A stretch of 64,000 bases of DNA. It comes from Glycine soja. Taxonomy: Eukaryota > Streptophyta > Magnoliopsida > Fabales > Fabaceae. A program made the translations under genes and the position numbers. The stretch is taken from contig NC_041004.1 in the NCBI RefSeq assembly GCF_004193775.1, positions 248,001-312,000 on the forward strand, written 5' to 3'. This document shows, in pieces, positions 35,238-47,380 of this stretch. Positions within the stretch are counted from its first letter, which is position 1, and every line of letters begins with the position of its first letter. The notes beneath the pieces were generated by a model. It did no database searches. It was not told where the DNA came from and worked only from the letters and a program-made list of their open reading frames with translations.

Positions 35238-38125
35238 ATGGCCTCGTCAACACTCCTTCTGGCTCTTGTAATTCTCCACAATTTTCAGCACTCAACACAA
35301 TATTCGTTCTCCCTCTCCGTGGAGAACCTCAAAGAAGACGTTATAGTATCATCTCCCAAAGCTACATTCACCGCAGGGTTTTACCCTGTTGGAGAAAACG
35401 CATACTGCTTCGCAATATGGTACACCCAACAACCTCACACCCTTGTTTGGATGGCCAACCGGGACCAACCGGTAAACGGAAAGCTCTCCACCCTTTCCCT
35501 TCTCAAAACCGGCAACCTTGCATTAACCGACGCTGGCCAGTCAATAGTGTGGTCCACCAACACCATCACCTCATCGAAACAAGTCCAGTTACATTTGTAT
35601 GACACCGGCAACCTCGTCCTCCTCGACAACCAACAAAACCGTTCCTCCAACATTGTTGTTCTGTGGCAAAGCTTCGATTTCCCAACGAACACGCTTCTTC
35701 CTGCTCAAATTCTCACCAAGAACACCAACCTTGTTTCCTCGAGAAGCGAGACCAACTATTCCTCCGGTTTCTACAAGCTCTTCTTTGACTTCGAGAACGT
35801 TCTTCGTCTCATGTACCAAGGTCCTCGAGTTTCAAGCGTTTACTGGCCAGATCCTTGGCTTCAGAACAATAATTTCGGTAATGGTGGCACGGGTAATGGT
35901 AGATCCACTTACAACGATAGCAGGGTTGCTGTACTTGATGATTTCGGCTACTTTGTTTCTTCCGATAACTTCACTTTCAGAACAAGTGATTACGGGACGC
36001 TGCTCCAACGGAGATTGACCCTCGATCACGACGGTAGTGTGAGGGTGTTTAGCTTCAACGATGGACACGACAAGTGGACAATGTCAGGGGAATTTCACTT
36101 ACATCCCTGTTACGTTCATGGGATTTGTGGACCTAATAGTTATTGCAGTTACGAGCCATCAAGTGGTAGAAAGTGTTCGTGTCTTCCAGGTATATATATT
36201 AGAACAAAATAGGTTCAATAAAAGCTTTCTCAAAGTTAAACATTTTATTTTTTTTATACAAGTTTCTTGATTTAATTACTTTTTTGTCTCTATATATTAG
36301 TCCCTATATTTTGTGTGGTTTTCATTTTGCATAAGAAACTTTAGTCTTATATTGTATAGAGTCTTGTTTCAGGCAAAATATAAGTGTACTACTAATGTTT
36401 ATTTTTTGATAACCAAATATGTCACAAGTTTAGTTTCTAAACTGAATTTGGAACACCTCAAACAGAAATCTAAAGATAGCCTAATTCAATTTTAACTTAT
36501 TTGGAAACAAATTGATGGCTTTTACTTTCTTGATTTCTTTTCCTATAAACATTATTTTTTCTCTTGAGAGTGTTATTAAGAAATTTATCTAACCAGGTCA
36601 TACTTGGGTTGATAGTCAAGATTGGTCTCAAGGTTGCACACCAAATTTCCAACATTTATGCAACAGCAACACCAAGTACGAATCTCGCTTCCTGCGAATA
36701 CCTGACATTGATTTCTATGGATACGACTATGGCTACTTTGGAAATTACACTTATCAGCAATGTGAGAATCTGTGTTCGCAATTGTGCGAATGCAAGGGGT
36801 TTCAGCACAGCTTTTCGGAGGCAAATGCTTTCTTTCAATGCTACCCAAAGACACATTTGCTAAATGGGAATAGTCAACCAGGTTTCATGGGATCATTCTT
36901 CCTGCGACTGCCTTTGTCGTCCCATGATGAGTATGAGAACCCCGTCCAAAATAATAGAAGTGGCTTGGTTTGTGGGGGAGATGTTGGAAACGTAAAGATG
37001 CTGGAGAGATCGTACGTTCAAGGGGAAGAAAATGGATCCTTGAAGTTCATGTTATGGTTTGCAGGTGCCTTGGGAGGAATTGAGGTTATGTGCATCTTTC
37101 TGGTGTGGTGTTTACTGTTTAGGAATAATAGGACTTTACCCTCAAGTGCTGACAGACAAGGGTATGTTCTTGCAGCAGCAGCAGGGTTTCAGAAATTCAG
37201 TTACTCTGAACTGAAACAAGCCACCAAAGGCTTCAGTGAAGAGATTGGAAGGGGTGCTGGAGGTATTGTGTACAAGGGTGTGTTATCTGATGATCAAGTT
37301 GTGGCCATAAAGCGATTGCATGAAGTAGCAAACCAAGGAGAGAGTGAGTTCTTGGCTGAAGTAAGCATCATTGGAAGGCTTAACCACATGAACTTAATTG
37401 GCATGTTGGGGTATTGTGCAGAGGGAAAGCATAGATTGTTGGTTTATGAGTACATGGAGAATGGTTCTTTAGCTCAGAACCTTTCATCAAATTCAAATGT
37501 ACTTGAATGGAGTAAAAGGTATAACATTGCTCTGGGAACAGCAAGGGGTCTGGCCTACTTACATGAAGAATGCTTGGAGTGGATTTTGCATTGTGATATT
37601 AAGCCACAAAATATACTTCTTGACTCTGAATACCAACCCAAGGTAGCAGATTTTGGCTTGTCTAAGCTTCTTAACCGGAACAACGTCAACAATTCAAGCT
37701 TCTCAAGGATAAGAGGAACAAGAGGCTACATGGCACCGGAATGGGTTTACAACTTGTCAATCACTTCCAAGGTGGATGTTTATAGCTATGGAATTGTTGT
37801 CTTGGAGATGATAACTGGAAGGAGCCCAACAACAGGTGTTCGAATCACCGAATTAGAAGCAGAGTCAGATCATCGCGAGAGGTTAGTGACATGGGTGAGG
37901 GAGAAAAAGATGAAAGGATCAGAAGCGGGATCTTCTTGGGTGGATCAAATCATTGACCCTGCTTTGGGATCCAACTATGCCAAGAATGAAATGGAAATAT
38001 TGGCAAGGGTGGCTTTGGAATGTGTAGAGGAAGAGAAAAACGTCAGACCCAACATGAGTCAAGTTGTCGAGAAGCTGCAAAATCATAGTATGCACACAAT
38101 TGTTGATGGTTTGAACAAAGAATAG
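35238..38125 (+). CDS. LRK3: G-type lectin receptor-like kinase with C-terminal extension, two exons
   Basis: CDS join(35238..36189, 36597..38125), 826 residues, phase-1 intron at the family position. Domains in order: signal peptide, B-lectin (VWMANRDQPVNG, VLWQSFDFPTNTLLP), EGF-like CYVHGICGPNSYC, PAN-like FYGYDYGYFGNYTYQQC, membrane span (FMLWFAGALGGIEVMCIF), kinase with GRGAGG, VAIKRL, HCDIKPQN, DFGLSK and APEWVYN. The part of exon 2 before the first internal TTG (36597-36781) is open in the same frame. Relative to LRK1, LRK2, LRK4 and LRK5 a small indel near the end shifts the frame past their stop, adding VDGLNKE encoded by what is 3' UTR in the others; stop TAG 38123-38125. Family function as plasma-membrane receptor is inferred. 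Confidence 0.93.
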
Positions 38126-39196
38126 CAAGGTTTTATGAAACTTACAAACCTATATTCATTGAGTTATTTCGGAACTTGCAAAGCCTTATGTGACCCCTTT
38201 CTTGTTGGATTAGGTAGGGTGATTTTTTTCATATGAACATTTATTTGTAAGTCTGGATCACTCACTTCTTATGTATTGTTTGTGTTTGGATTCTGTTATA
38301 ATTTTAAACTGTGTTAATGGGAGCAGATGATTAGATGGATGACTATGGAAATCCTCATACTAGATGACGTTGAAATACAATGCTCTAATAGAATATGACA
38401 TTGAGACATGAGTTTATGTATTAATTGCATGAAGTTTTGGACATAAAGTTTTTATCATTTTTGTTAGTTCATTTTTTGGGGTTTTGGACGGCCTTATTTT
38501 CAGCTGGAGATGTTTTCATACCCTTAATTAATAAGTTTTTAATTTGGTGATTAGTGTGAATGTGAACCTTTTACTCACATGTATTTACTTACGATTTTAT
38601 TGAATAGAATTGATTTAATTTGATTCTGTATTTTATGAATTTATTTTTCATTTATATGCATGTTGGAGTAAAGTGGGTCACATATGTAAGTTTTCACATA
38701 TATTGGGGGAGTGAAATAGGAAACTATGTGCTCAAATCACCCCAAGTTTGGTGTTTTGGATGGTAAGATGGTTAAGGTAGTAACCTCAAACGGAGGCATC
38801 ATGGAACTTGACACCTCCATATTCACGGTGGTATGCTTGTGAATCAAATATCATTCAAATATAGCTCATTGTCCTTCTGCTCAGTGGTATAGTTGTGAGG
38901 AAAAGTGCCCAGATATATATTGAAAAACAAAAAGACTAGAAGTCGCAATCGCGTCCTCCGCTGTCATCTCCAACAACCTCCACGTCTGCAACCATCGCAC
39001 TACCTTGAATCCCATTGTCATCACCATTGTACCATGAAACTCTTCTTTTTTCTCTACCCGAACGATTTGCAGCAACATGAGCAACACAAAAGTAAAAAGA
39101 ACTGCCACAAATCCAAATATGAGACATTAGATTGATCTAACAGATCGAACGAAGTGGTGAATTTCCAGCCCTAAACTCACCCAATGAATTTCCAAG
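38126..39196. other. Spacer between LRK3 and duplication unit A
   Basis: LRK3 3' flank, then sequence without recognised genes. The stretch 38930-39130 is less AT-rich but has no convincing frame. Confidence 0.3.
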
Positions 39197-39299
39197 GTGG
39201 GTCTTTCTAAGGTCTTTTGTTACATTTTTAGTTCCAATCTTGCTCAGTTTATAATGTGGCTAACAGTTAAAAACAATCTCAAAGTTCATTTTTGCATTT

Positions 39300-40412
39300 A
39301 TATTTTGAATTTTAACATTTTTTGGCGGTTTTAGAACCGCTACAAAGAGAATATTGCATTTTTATTTTCACCAAAAATGGTATTTTTTAATAAAAAAAAT
39401 CATATTAAATTTTTTCAGTTTTAATTATTCCTATTAGGTCTATAATTATTCTCATTCCTATTTAGCAAGTGTGGGAATAAATTTTCTAACATATGACAAT
39501 ATGAGTGAGTTATGTATCACTAACCTATACCTAAATTTTGGATAATAGTTTAGTTTTAATCCATTTAATATTATATAAAAATTGAAAAAATTTATAAAAT
39601 TGAAGCAAATGACAAATGTTATCCTATTCATATAAAATCAAATATTGTATCATATAACGTATATATAAACCAAACGTCATTGCCTCATATATTTAATGTG
39701 GTATGGAGTAAAAGGTCATTTAGTCATAGAAATCAAATATATATCCAAAAATTACAAATATACTCACATATAAACAAAAAATACAAAATAAAAATTACTA
39801 ATGTACCAACAAAGTCATATTACATCTGAAGAACACCAAGTGGATCTTATTTATTGTGCCTTGAAGCATAATTGCAGAACTTGTCTGGCAAAAACAAAAA
39901 TAAAGAATGAGCCCTAAAACAACATTTTCTGGCAGTTTACGATGACAGCCACACATTAGACCCACTAAAAACACATTCTTTTTTTTTTTTGCAGTGGATG
40001 TTTCGTTTTCATGGGATTGATTATTTTATACAAGATACAAAGGAGTTGACACTTAGTCGTATGGAAGAGCTCATTAAATTTCCCACACCTTTTTTTTCAT
40101 TAAATCATGATTTGTGGTTACATTGTATATATGAAACATCAATTTTTATTGAAATAAATGTGAGTATGGCCATGACCAAACACTTTACAGCTTAGCAAAT
40201 TTTGTAATATATAATTTAGCAATTAGCACAGCACTGAGACGTTTACTGCATCGAGTCTAGAAGGAGTAGTCGTTTAGTTTGAGTTAAAAGTACGTACTTG
40301 TGTCCTTATGGTCTAAATTACCTTTGCAAAAGAAGATTCAGTGTTTCTTCCCTTAAAAGATAGAATTAGCAACGTCCTTAAAAGTTAGTTTTATAGCGAC
40401 AGAGGGTAGATA
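39300..40412. other. Non-coding part of unit A, possible CACTA-type remnant
   Basis: No gene. Pieces such as TTGGCGGTTTTAGAACCGCTAC near 39320, shortened here to GGCGGTTTTAGAACCGC, and TTAGCAACGTCCTTAAAAG near 40365 resemble subterminal repeats of plant CACTA elements. Matching pieces are in unit B (51770, 53850). This assignment is weak. Confidence 0.25.
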
Positions 40413-41527
40413 GCAACGAAATGTTGAGTTTTCGAACAACTATAATTGTTGCATATTAAAAAATTAGACTGCTTATTATTTTGATAATTTTTGTTAATGA
40501 GAGAATTCAAAGTCATGAATTTTTTTTTGTTTGACCATTAAATCAATCTTATAATCTTAAAATACATTTTACATATGAGGAGGTTTAGGCAAGTTTTTAC
40601 TCTCTCATTTTTTGGAGTACACATTATTTTTTTCTTGACTCATGCTCTTCAATTTCCTTCTCTTTTGTTAATTATGCTCCGTCCTTTTATTTTTCTTTTC
40701 GTAAAATAACTGAAGCCCCATTGGGTTAAAGTAAAAAGCTGATACGGTGCAGTGCTATTGAGCATTCTGCTGGAGAAAACTGAAGAGATTGAATATGCAA
40801 CCGACACAAGAGCATGCAATTATTTTCCACTAGCATAAAGTGGTTATTTTTATCTCAGATTCATAATATGCAGTGAAAGTGATTTTTGCTAATTATTCCT
40901 AACTTCAGTGATTGACTGTTGGCTGTGTTTTCAGATTGCACACTTCAAGATGTGTGTTCTTAATTTTACCTGTGACCATGGAATGGATTGTTTGCAAATT
41001 CTACTCCGTGACTATTCTATGTACCTATTTTTCAGGTGTAATATTAGCATTTCTTTGGGTTGATTTGTCACTTCCAGTTGCTATCAAATTCAAAGGACTA
41101 CAATAACATCATTTCTTTTTCTTTTCCTCAATCATTGGTTACTGCCCCCAAAAGCTCGTGTTTATTGTAATTTCAGAATCTATGTGGAATTTTAAAGTAA
41201 AGTCCAATTTGTTTGTGATGAGGAAGGAGATTCTTATAAAATTAGTTTTTATAAAAATATGCAAATGTTTAAAATTAGTTTTTATAAAAATTTTAGTTTA
41301 TTTTTAGTTTGCAAAAAATTAAAATGTGTTATTTTTTTTTTCCGAATATATAGGTTGGAAAAATCACTAAACCCTAAACCCATAATAATGATTTTTTACC
41401 TTGGTTATGTAACATTTTTTATAAGGATTATATATATAACCAATGTAAAAAAAATAAATAATATACATACGTGTTAAAATACGATACCAAATCAGCAACA
41501 ATTATTGTTGTTCGAAAACTCGACATG
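40413..41527. repeat. Unit-A-specific segment flanked by ~38-bp inverted repeats
   Basis: GTTGAGTTTTCGAACAAC at about 40423 is inverted at about 41506-41524, and similarity extends into ATAATTGTTGC. Unit B keeps only the right-hand repeat (about 53983-54018) and has different DNA in place of the left side. No transposase or other gene was recognised in the interval. Confidence 0.55.
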
Positions 41528-41976
41528 TTCCTCTCCATATATATACTCTGTCAACCAAACCAAAAGTCCAAAATGTCCACCAGATAAGTCAATATAATAA
41601 TTAATCGAGCCCATTCTTTATTGCCATCAAAATTGACGATCATATCTCTTTTCTTTAATCAAATAGTTGACTTTGAAATGCCCAATTTTCCCAGCCACTG
41701 CTAATTAATTTATCTCCCAACCAACACTCATATAAGCTGGTTGTTAAAAACCCTCTCATAATCTATACATCATCTCATTGAGTGAAAAGGTGGTCCTGTA
41801 TACACATGCATGCATGTTATGTTATACATGCCCAAAAATATACTACGCCTTATGAATCTACTGGCTAGGCTAACCAACATTTGAACCTCTTAATGGGAAG
41901 AATGACTTATTAGGTGCTGAGAAGGATGACCATAATAGCAACAAATCAATATTGTACAGCAAAATATCTCCAGTGG

Positions 41977-42129
41977 CGTCATGGTCATATTTAAGATGAA
42001 TAAAAAATAAAATTTGAAAGAAAGAGTGATTCAAGCTCTATAATTGCATGCTCAAAACTATACTATGCCTTATGAATCACCCTTTCTTTAAAATTTTATT
42101 TTTTATTCATCTTAAATAGGACCATGGCG
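41977..42129 (+). promoter_or_regulatory. 153-nt inverted repeat (hairpin) just before the LRK4 start
   Basis: Two 57-nt arms, 41977-42033 and 42073-42129, are near-complementary over their full length around a 39-nt loop. Their core is AAGATGAATAAAAAATAAAA and its complement. The right arm ends 53 nt before the LRK4 ATG. An almost identical hairpin precedes LRK5. If transcribed it would form a strong stem in the 5' leader; otherwise it may be a MITE in the promoter. Confidence 0.8.
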
Positions 42130-42237
42130 TTGAGCAACAAGTTACACAAGCAGCTAGCCATAGGGCATAATAGCATTAGGAATGGCTTCTTCGATATTCT
42201 TAATACTACATCTTCTCCTTCCTCTAATTTTCCATAA
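42124..42237 (+). other. Upstream ORF overlapping the LRK4 start
   Basis: ATG at 42124 in the favourable context ACCATGG opens a 37-codon frame that runs past the LRK4 ATG (42182) in another frame and stops at TAA 42235-42237. The same uORF is kept before LRK5. If included in the mRNA it should lower translation of the kinase. Confidence 0.5.
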
Positions 42238-44632
42238 TTTTGAGAATTCATATTCATTCTCCCTCTCTGTGGAGAACTTCAAAGAAAAAGTAATAGTGTC
42301 ATCACCCAAAGCTACATTCACTGCAGGGTTTTATCCCATAGGGGATAATGCATACTGCTTCGCCATATGGTACTCAACACCACCTCACACCCTTGTGTGG
42401 ATGGCCAACCGGGACCGACCGGTAAACGGAAAGCGCTCCATGCTTTCCCTTCTCAAAACCGGTAACCTCGTATTAACCGACGCTGGCCAGTCAATAGTGT
42501 GGTCCACCAACACCATCACCTCATCGAAACAAGTCCAGTTACATTTCTACGACACCGGCAACCTCGTTCTCCTAGACAACTCCATTGCTGTTGTTCTGTG
42601 ACAAAGCTTCGATTTCCCAACGGACACGCTTCTTCCTGGTCAAACACTCAGCAAGAACACCAACCTTGTTTCGTCCAGAAGCCAGACCAACTATTCCTCT
42701 GGTTTCTACAAGCTCTTCTTCGACTCCGAGAATGTTCTACGCCTCATGTACCAAGGCCCTCGAGTTTCAAGCCTTTACTGGCCCGATCCTTGGCTTCAGA
42801 GCAATGATTTCGGAAGTGGTAATGGTAGATTATCTTACAACGATACCAGGGTTGCTGTACTTGATCATTTAGGCTACATGGTTTCTTCCGATAATTTCAC
42901 TTTCAGAACAAGTGATTACGGGACTGTGCTCCAACGGAGATTGACCCTCGATCACGATGGTAATGTTCGTGTGTATAGCAAGAAAGACGTAGAAGAAAAA
43001 TGGTCAATGTCAGGGCAATTCAATTCTCAACCATGTTTTATTCATGGGATTTGTGGACCCAATAGTATTTGTAGCTATGATCCTAAAAGTGGTAGAAAGT
43101 GTTATTGTATTAAAGGGTATAGCTGGGTTGATAGCCAAGACTGGTCTCAAGGTTGCATTCTAAATTTCCAACTAAGATACAACAACAACACTGAGAAGGA
43201 GTCTCGCTTCCTGCACTTACCCGGAGTCGATTTTTATGGATACGACTACGGCATCTTTGGGAATCGAACTTATGAAGAATGTGAGAATCTGTGCTTGGGA
43301 TTGTCCCAATGCAAAGGGTTTCAGCACAGATTTTGGCAGCCAGATGGTGTGTTTATCTGTTTCCCGAAGACGCAGTTGCTAAATGGGTATCATACACCAG
43401 GTTTCACAGGATCAATTTTCTTAAGACTGCCAAGAAATAGTCCTCTGTCGCTCAGTGACAGTGAGAACCCCATCAATTATAACAACGGCTTTGTTTGTGG
43501 GGGAAGTAATGGAGGACTGAAACTACTGGATAGACCATATGTGGAAGAAGAGGAAAATGAATCAGTGAAGCTCTTGCTTTGTTTTGTGACTGCCTTGGGA
43601 GGAATTGAGGTTGCGTGCATCTTTCTGGTGTGGTGTTTCTTGTTTAGGAACAAAAATAGGAAATTACACTCGGGTGTTGACAAACCCGGCTATGTTCTTG
43701 CAGCTGCAACGGTATTTAGGAAATTCAGTTACTCTGAACTGAAAAAGGCAACCAAAGGTTTCAGTGAAGCCATTGGAAGGGGTGGTGGAGGTACTGTGTA
43801 TAAGGGTGTCTTGTCTGATAGTCGAGTTGTGGCAATAAAGAGACTGCATCAAGTAGCAAACCAAGGAGAAAGTGAGTTCCTGGCTGAAGTAAGCATCATT
43901 GGAAGGCTTAACCACATGAACCTAATCGACATGTTGGGGTATTGTGCAGAGGGAAAGTATAGATTGTTGGTTTATGAGTACATGGAAAATGGTTCTTTAG
44001 CTCAAAACCTCTCATCAAGTTCAAATGCACTTGATTGGAGTAAAACATATAACATTGCTGTTGGAACAGCAAAGGGTCTGGCCTACTTGCATGAAGAATG
44101 CTTGGAGTGGATTCTGCATTGTGATATTAAGCCACAAAATATACTTCTCGACTCTGATTATAAACCCAAGGTAGCAGATTTTGGCTTGTCTAAGCTACTT
44201 AACCGGAACAGCAACCTCGACAATTCAAGTTTCTCGAGGATAAGAGGAACAAGAGGCTACATGGCACCAGAATGGGTTTTCAACTTGCCAATCACTTCCA
44301 AGGTGGATGTTTACAGCTATGGAATTGTTGTCTTGGAGATGATAACTGGAAGGAGCGCAACAGCAGGTACCCAAATCACAGAATTAGAAGCAGAGTCGTA
44401 TCATCACGAGAGGTTGGTAACATGGGTGAGGGAGAAAAGGAAGAAAGGATCAGAAGTGGGATCATGCTGGGTGGATCAAATCGTTGACCCTGCTTTGGGG
44501 TCAAACTATGAGAGAAATGAAATGGAGATATTGGCAACGGTGGCTTTGGAATGCGTAGAGGAAGACAAAAACGCGAGACCAAGCATGAGTCAAGTTGCCG
44601 AGAAGCTGCAAAGATATGCACACACTTCTTGA
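42182..44632 (+). pseudogene. LRK4: lectin receptor-like kinase with one premature stop, intronless
   Basis: The frame equals LRK5 in length (2451 bp, no indels, constant offset of 12532), but codon 140 (42599-42601) is TGA where LRK5 has TGG at 55131-55133, the Trp of the LWQSFDFPTDTLLP motif. The remaining 676 codons are open, with GRGGGG, VAIKRL, HCDIKPQN and DFGLSK intact and a possible restart at Met189. As it stands only a 139-residue lectin fragment would be made. There is no intron at the site used by LRK1-3. The single lesion implies recent inactivation, or a polymorphic null allele. A sequencing error cannot be excluded from one sequence. Confidence 0.88.
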
Positions 44633-45080
44633 TGGTTGGAACAAAGAAAAGCCATCTCTCCCATGACAGCAAAATCACTACCGTTGTTTATCATCCTCCT
44701 TTCGAGTTCATATTAATAATACAATTAATATTTTAAGTTCAGTTAGGAAGTGATTTTACTTTTATTTTCATTTATTTGTTACCTAGTTCTCTTGTTAAAT
44801 TAGTACGTAAAACTAGTTTGAATGTTTTTTATTTTCCATAGAATGCAAGTAATAGGAACTAGATGTGCGTGTGTATAACATAAAAAACTTCAAAAAAAAT
44901 TAAAGCCACATGTTATAAAAGGAAGTATAACTAAAGATATCTTTATTCTTTAAAATAAAGACTCTTTTATAACAGATGTACTTTACAGTTAGGTGAGTAG
45001 TAGGTATAAAATAATAATTATAATAATAATAAATAAATAAATAAAATTACAATTTATAAGTAATATATACACACACATTT
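44633..45080. other. LRK4 3' flank, AT-rich
   Basis: Shared with unit B only to about 44695. Contains (AAT)n/(AAAT)n tracts near 45015-45050. The left copy of the LINE target duplication is at 45067-45080. Confidence 0.4.
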
Positions 45081-46515
45081 TATACAGAATCCCTTCTCTG
45101 CAGAATTTGTTGCCCAGACATGTTATACAGGATGATCAGGTTTTGTTAAATAGATGTCCCAAACAGTAGGCAACAACAAACCACATTTTCTTGAAGTGTG
45201 AAGCATCTTCTGGCTCATGGAATGCGGATCTGGATTGGTGGGGTATAGAGGCGCCTCTACTTTGTTTAGCTCTGCTACAAAATTGACTTCAAGCTCAAAT
45301 CAGCAGAAACTTTGCTTTATAATGCCAACTCCAAATCAGTAAATTTCTTGTATGACTATTGGAGGATCATACTGACCAGAGTCCAGATCTATAGCCAATA
45401 TGGAAATGGATTTTCTGCATTCACGCATTTGTTAATTAGAGCCTTTGAATGAGTAATGATATTTTATAATTTTAAATTAGATTTATCGAGATAAAATATG
45501 AGTGGTCCGATCTATATTCAACACAGGAGTTTCCTAACTGCAGGAAATCCGGATTCTGCCAATACACCAAAAATTATTCATACTACCGAATTTTACGTGA
45601 ACTCAAGCAGTATGCAGTCAAACTCGTTTGTGTGAAGTATGCTATAGCATTAAAGCAAATCTGTGAGTGACTTTGCTTTTTTTATTTATCAGTGAAGCTT
45701 TATAGTTTTGGTTAGTCCATGAAATTAAGCTCAAATTTGGAACTAGTGACTTATGGCTATAAATATCACTATATAATCCTGAGTATCTACCTCCACCAAT
45801 TGTTGCTTCAGGAAATCAGAGTTGATTAGGCTATTCACACAATTTAGAGGTTTACTGTTTTGTTTACGGAAAAAGCAGGTGTGTGGTACGTGGTCAGGTT
45901 TTCTGTGATTTGGGTAATCTGGAAGAACAGAAATTTATTTGTGCTTTCAGCCAAGGATCAATCTCTTGAAGATATGGTGGAAATGGTTAAAATCAAGTTC
46001 TGGCAAATGCTATTTTCCAATGGTGTGATGAAGTATTCCTTATATTGCTGGTTTAATGATTCAAGGACAAGCTTAATATCAGCATGAGATTGCAGCAGTA
46101 GCGCATAATCACTGTTGCTGTGGGGATATATCAGTGGTATTGCAGAGGATAACAAGATGCAGGAGTTGTATGAGAGGCATATACATTTGAACAAACACTG
46201 TCAAAATTGAGGATATGGTAAATTGTTTCAAGGCTGACTATTATTGGTTGCAAATTTTTCTCAATGCTTTCATGTAAGTGGGTTTTTTTTTTGTTTGCTG
46301 CTAGTATTTACAGTTATTTGCTTCAAGAAAAGCTGCTGGTTGATTTTAGGACGGGGTTTTTGTTGCAATACATGAAAAATTCCATGTAATTTGGGATTTT
46401 AGTTTGCTGTTATTTTAGGACAGCATCTCGTTGTAATTTTTGGCTTGTTACAGACACACCTTGTGGTCTTAACAAGTTTGTGGTATTAAAATCTGTTTTG
46501 GCTCTTAAAAAAAAA
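45081..46515 (+). mobile_element. L1-type LINE, 3' portion, decayed
   Basis: Fragments of the C-terminal reverse-transcriptase zinc-binding region are visible: FLKCEASSGSWNADLDWWG near 45190-45245, and WYVVRFSVIWVIWKNRNLF at 45880-45940 followed by KIKFWQML. A 3' UTR and an A-run (46507-46516) close the element. Flanks share ACACACATTT (45071-45080; 46518-46527), a target duplication slightly blurred by a CA slip. Unit B retains only the last ~90 bp (57345-57430). No long frame survives. Confidence 0.65.
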
Positions 46516-46527
46516 ATACACACATTT

Positions 46528-47290
46528 GTTGACTTTGAAATGCTCTTCTGCTCGTATAATTTATTTGCAAGTTAATAATTGAGTCCATTTCTTATTGCCA
46601 TCAAATTTGACGATCTCCTTAACAGATTAGTGACTTTGAAATGCTCTTCTGCCATGTTTCCCTGCCACTGCTAATTATGTCTAACACTCATAAGCTGGTT
46701 GTGAAAAACCTTATAATAATATCTCATCTCATTCAGAGTTGCAAGGTACTAATTCACCTCATGCTCGCCAATTTCCGTGGGAGCAAAGGCATTCTGCATA
46801 AACATGCTTGTTATAGGATCCTTCGTTCCTCCTTCAGTCAGTTGCAAGTTGAAACCTACATGCAACTCATGTAGCTAAAAAATCTATATATGCCATATGA
46901 ACATACAAAAAAAAAGAAAAACTGTGGTATTTTCTTTCTTTATGACTTAACTGATTTTCTGCACCATTTTCCATGTTTGAGGTATTTGTTGTTTATGTTT
47001 CAGCACCAATCTGTAGACAAAAAATGCCACTACTGCACCACCTAAATGTAAACGATGTAGTTAATTCACAAAATCTGAATCACTACAAAAGAAGTAATCA
47101 AGCTTCAAGAAGAGCATAGGGAAATTTTGAAAGGAAAGCTGACACTTAAAAGTGATTCAAATTTTAGTCATTATCAATGGAAACAGAATCATCAACAATT
47201 GCATATGCTGCTGCTGCAACACATAAAAACTATCTCATAGACCAATCAAAATCACACATTCAGCAGAGAGAGGCTCTAATATACATAGGC
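46528..47290. other. Unit A 3' flank, no gene recognised
   Basis: Matches 57435-58225 of unit B and, more distantly, 60590-60790. Open frames here are not conserved between copies, so none is called as a gene. Confidence 0.5.
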
Positions 47291-47380
47291 TAAAGTTTCC
47301 ATTTGCTTTGTGAATTTTCCACCCACAAAGGAGAAGCTTTCTTCTATTCCTAATAAAAAAAATCAGTGTAATGGAAGTTT
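47291..47380. repeat. Host flank copy left of the copia LTR (repeated at 50513-50604)
   Basis: About 90 bp ending GTGTAATGGAAG occurs here, again at 50513-50604 inside the element, and once at 58220-58312 in unit B, where no LTR follows. It marks the join created by recombination. Confidence 0.75.

Noticed and set aside
36564..36863. A 99-codon frame within LRK3 exon 2
   Set aside because: It is out of frame with the PAN-like coding sequence, which is open without interruption from 36597.
38760..38900. tRNA-like or SINE-like segment
   Set aside because: Some box-like words are present but no cloverleaf, no properly spaced A and B boxes, and no flanking duplication.
42182..42601. LRK4 as two adjacent genes
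   Set aside because: Alignment with LRK5 shows a single frame split by one TGA codon with no indel.
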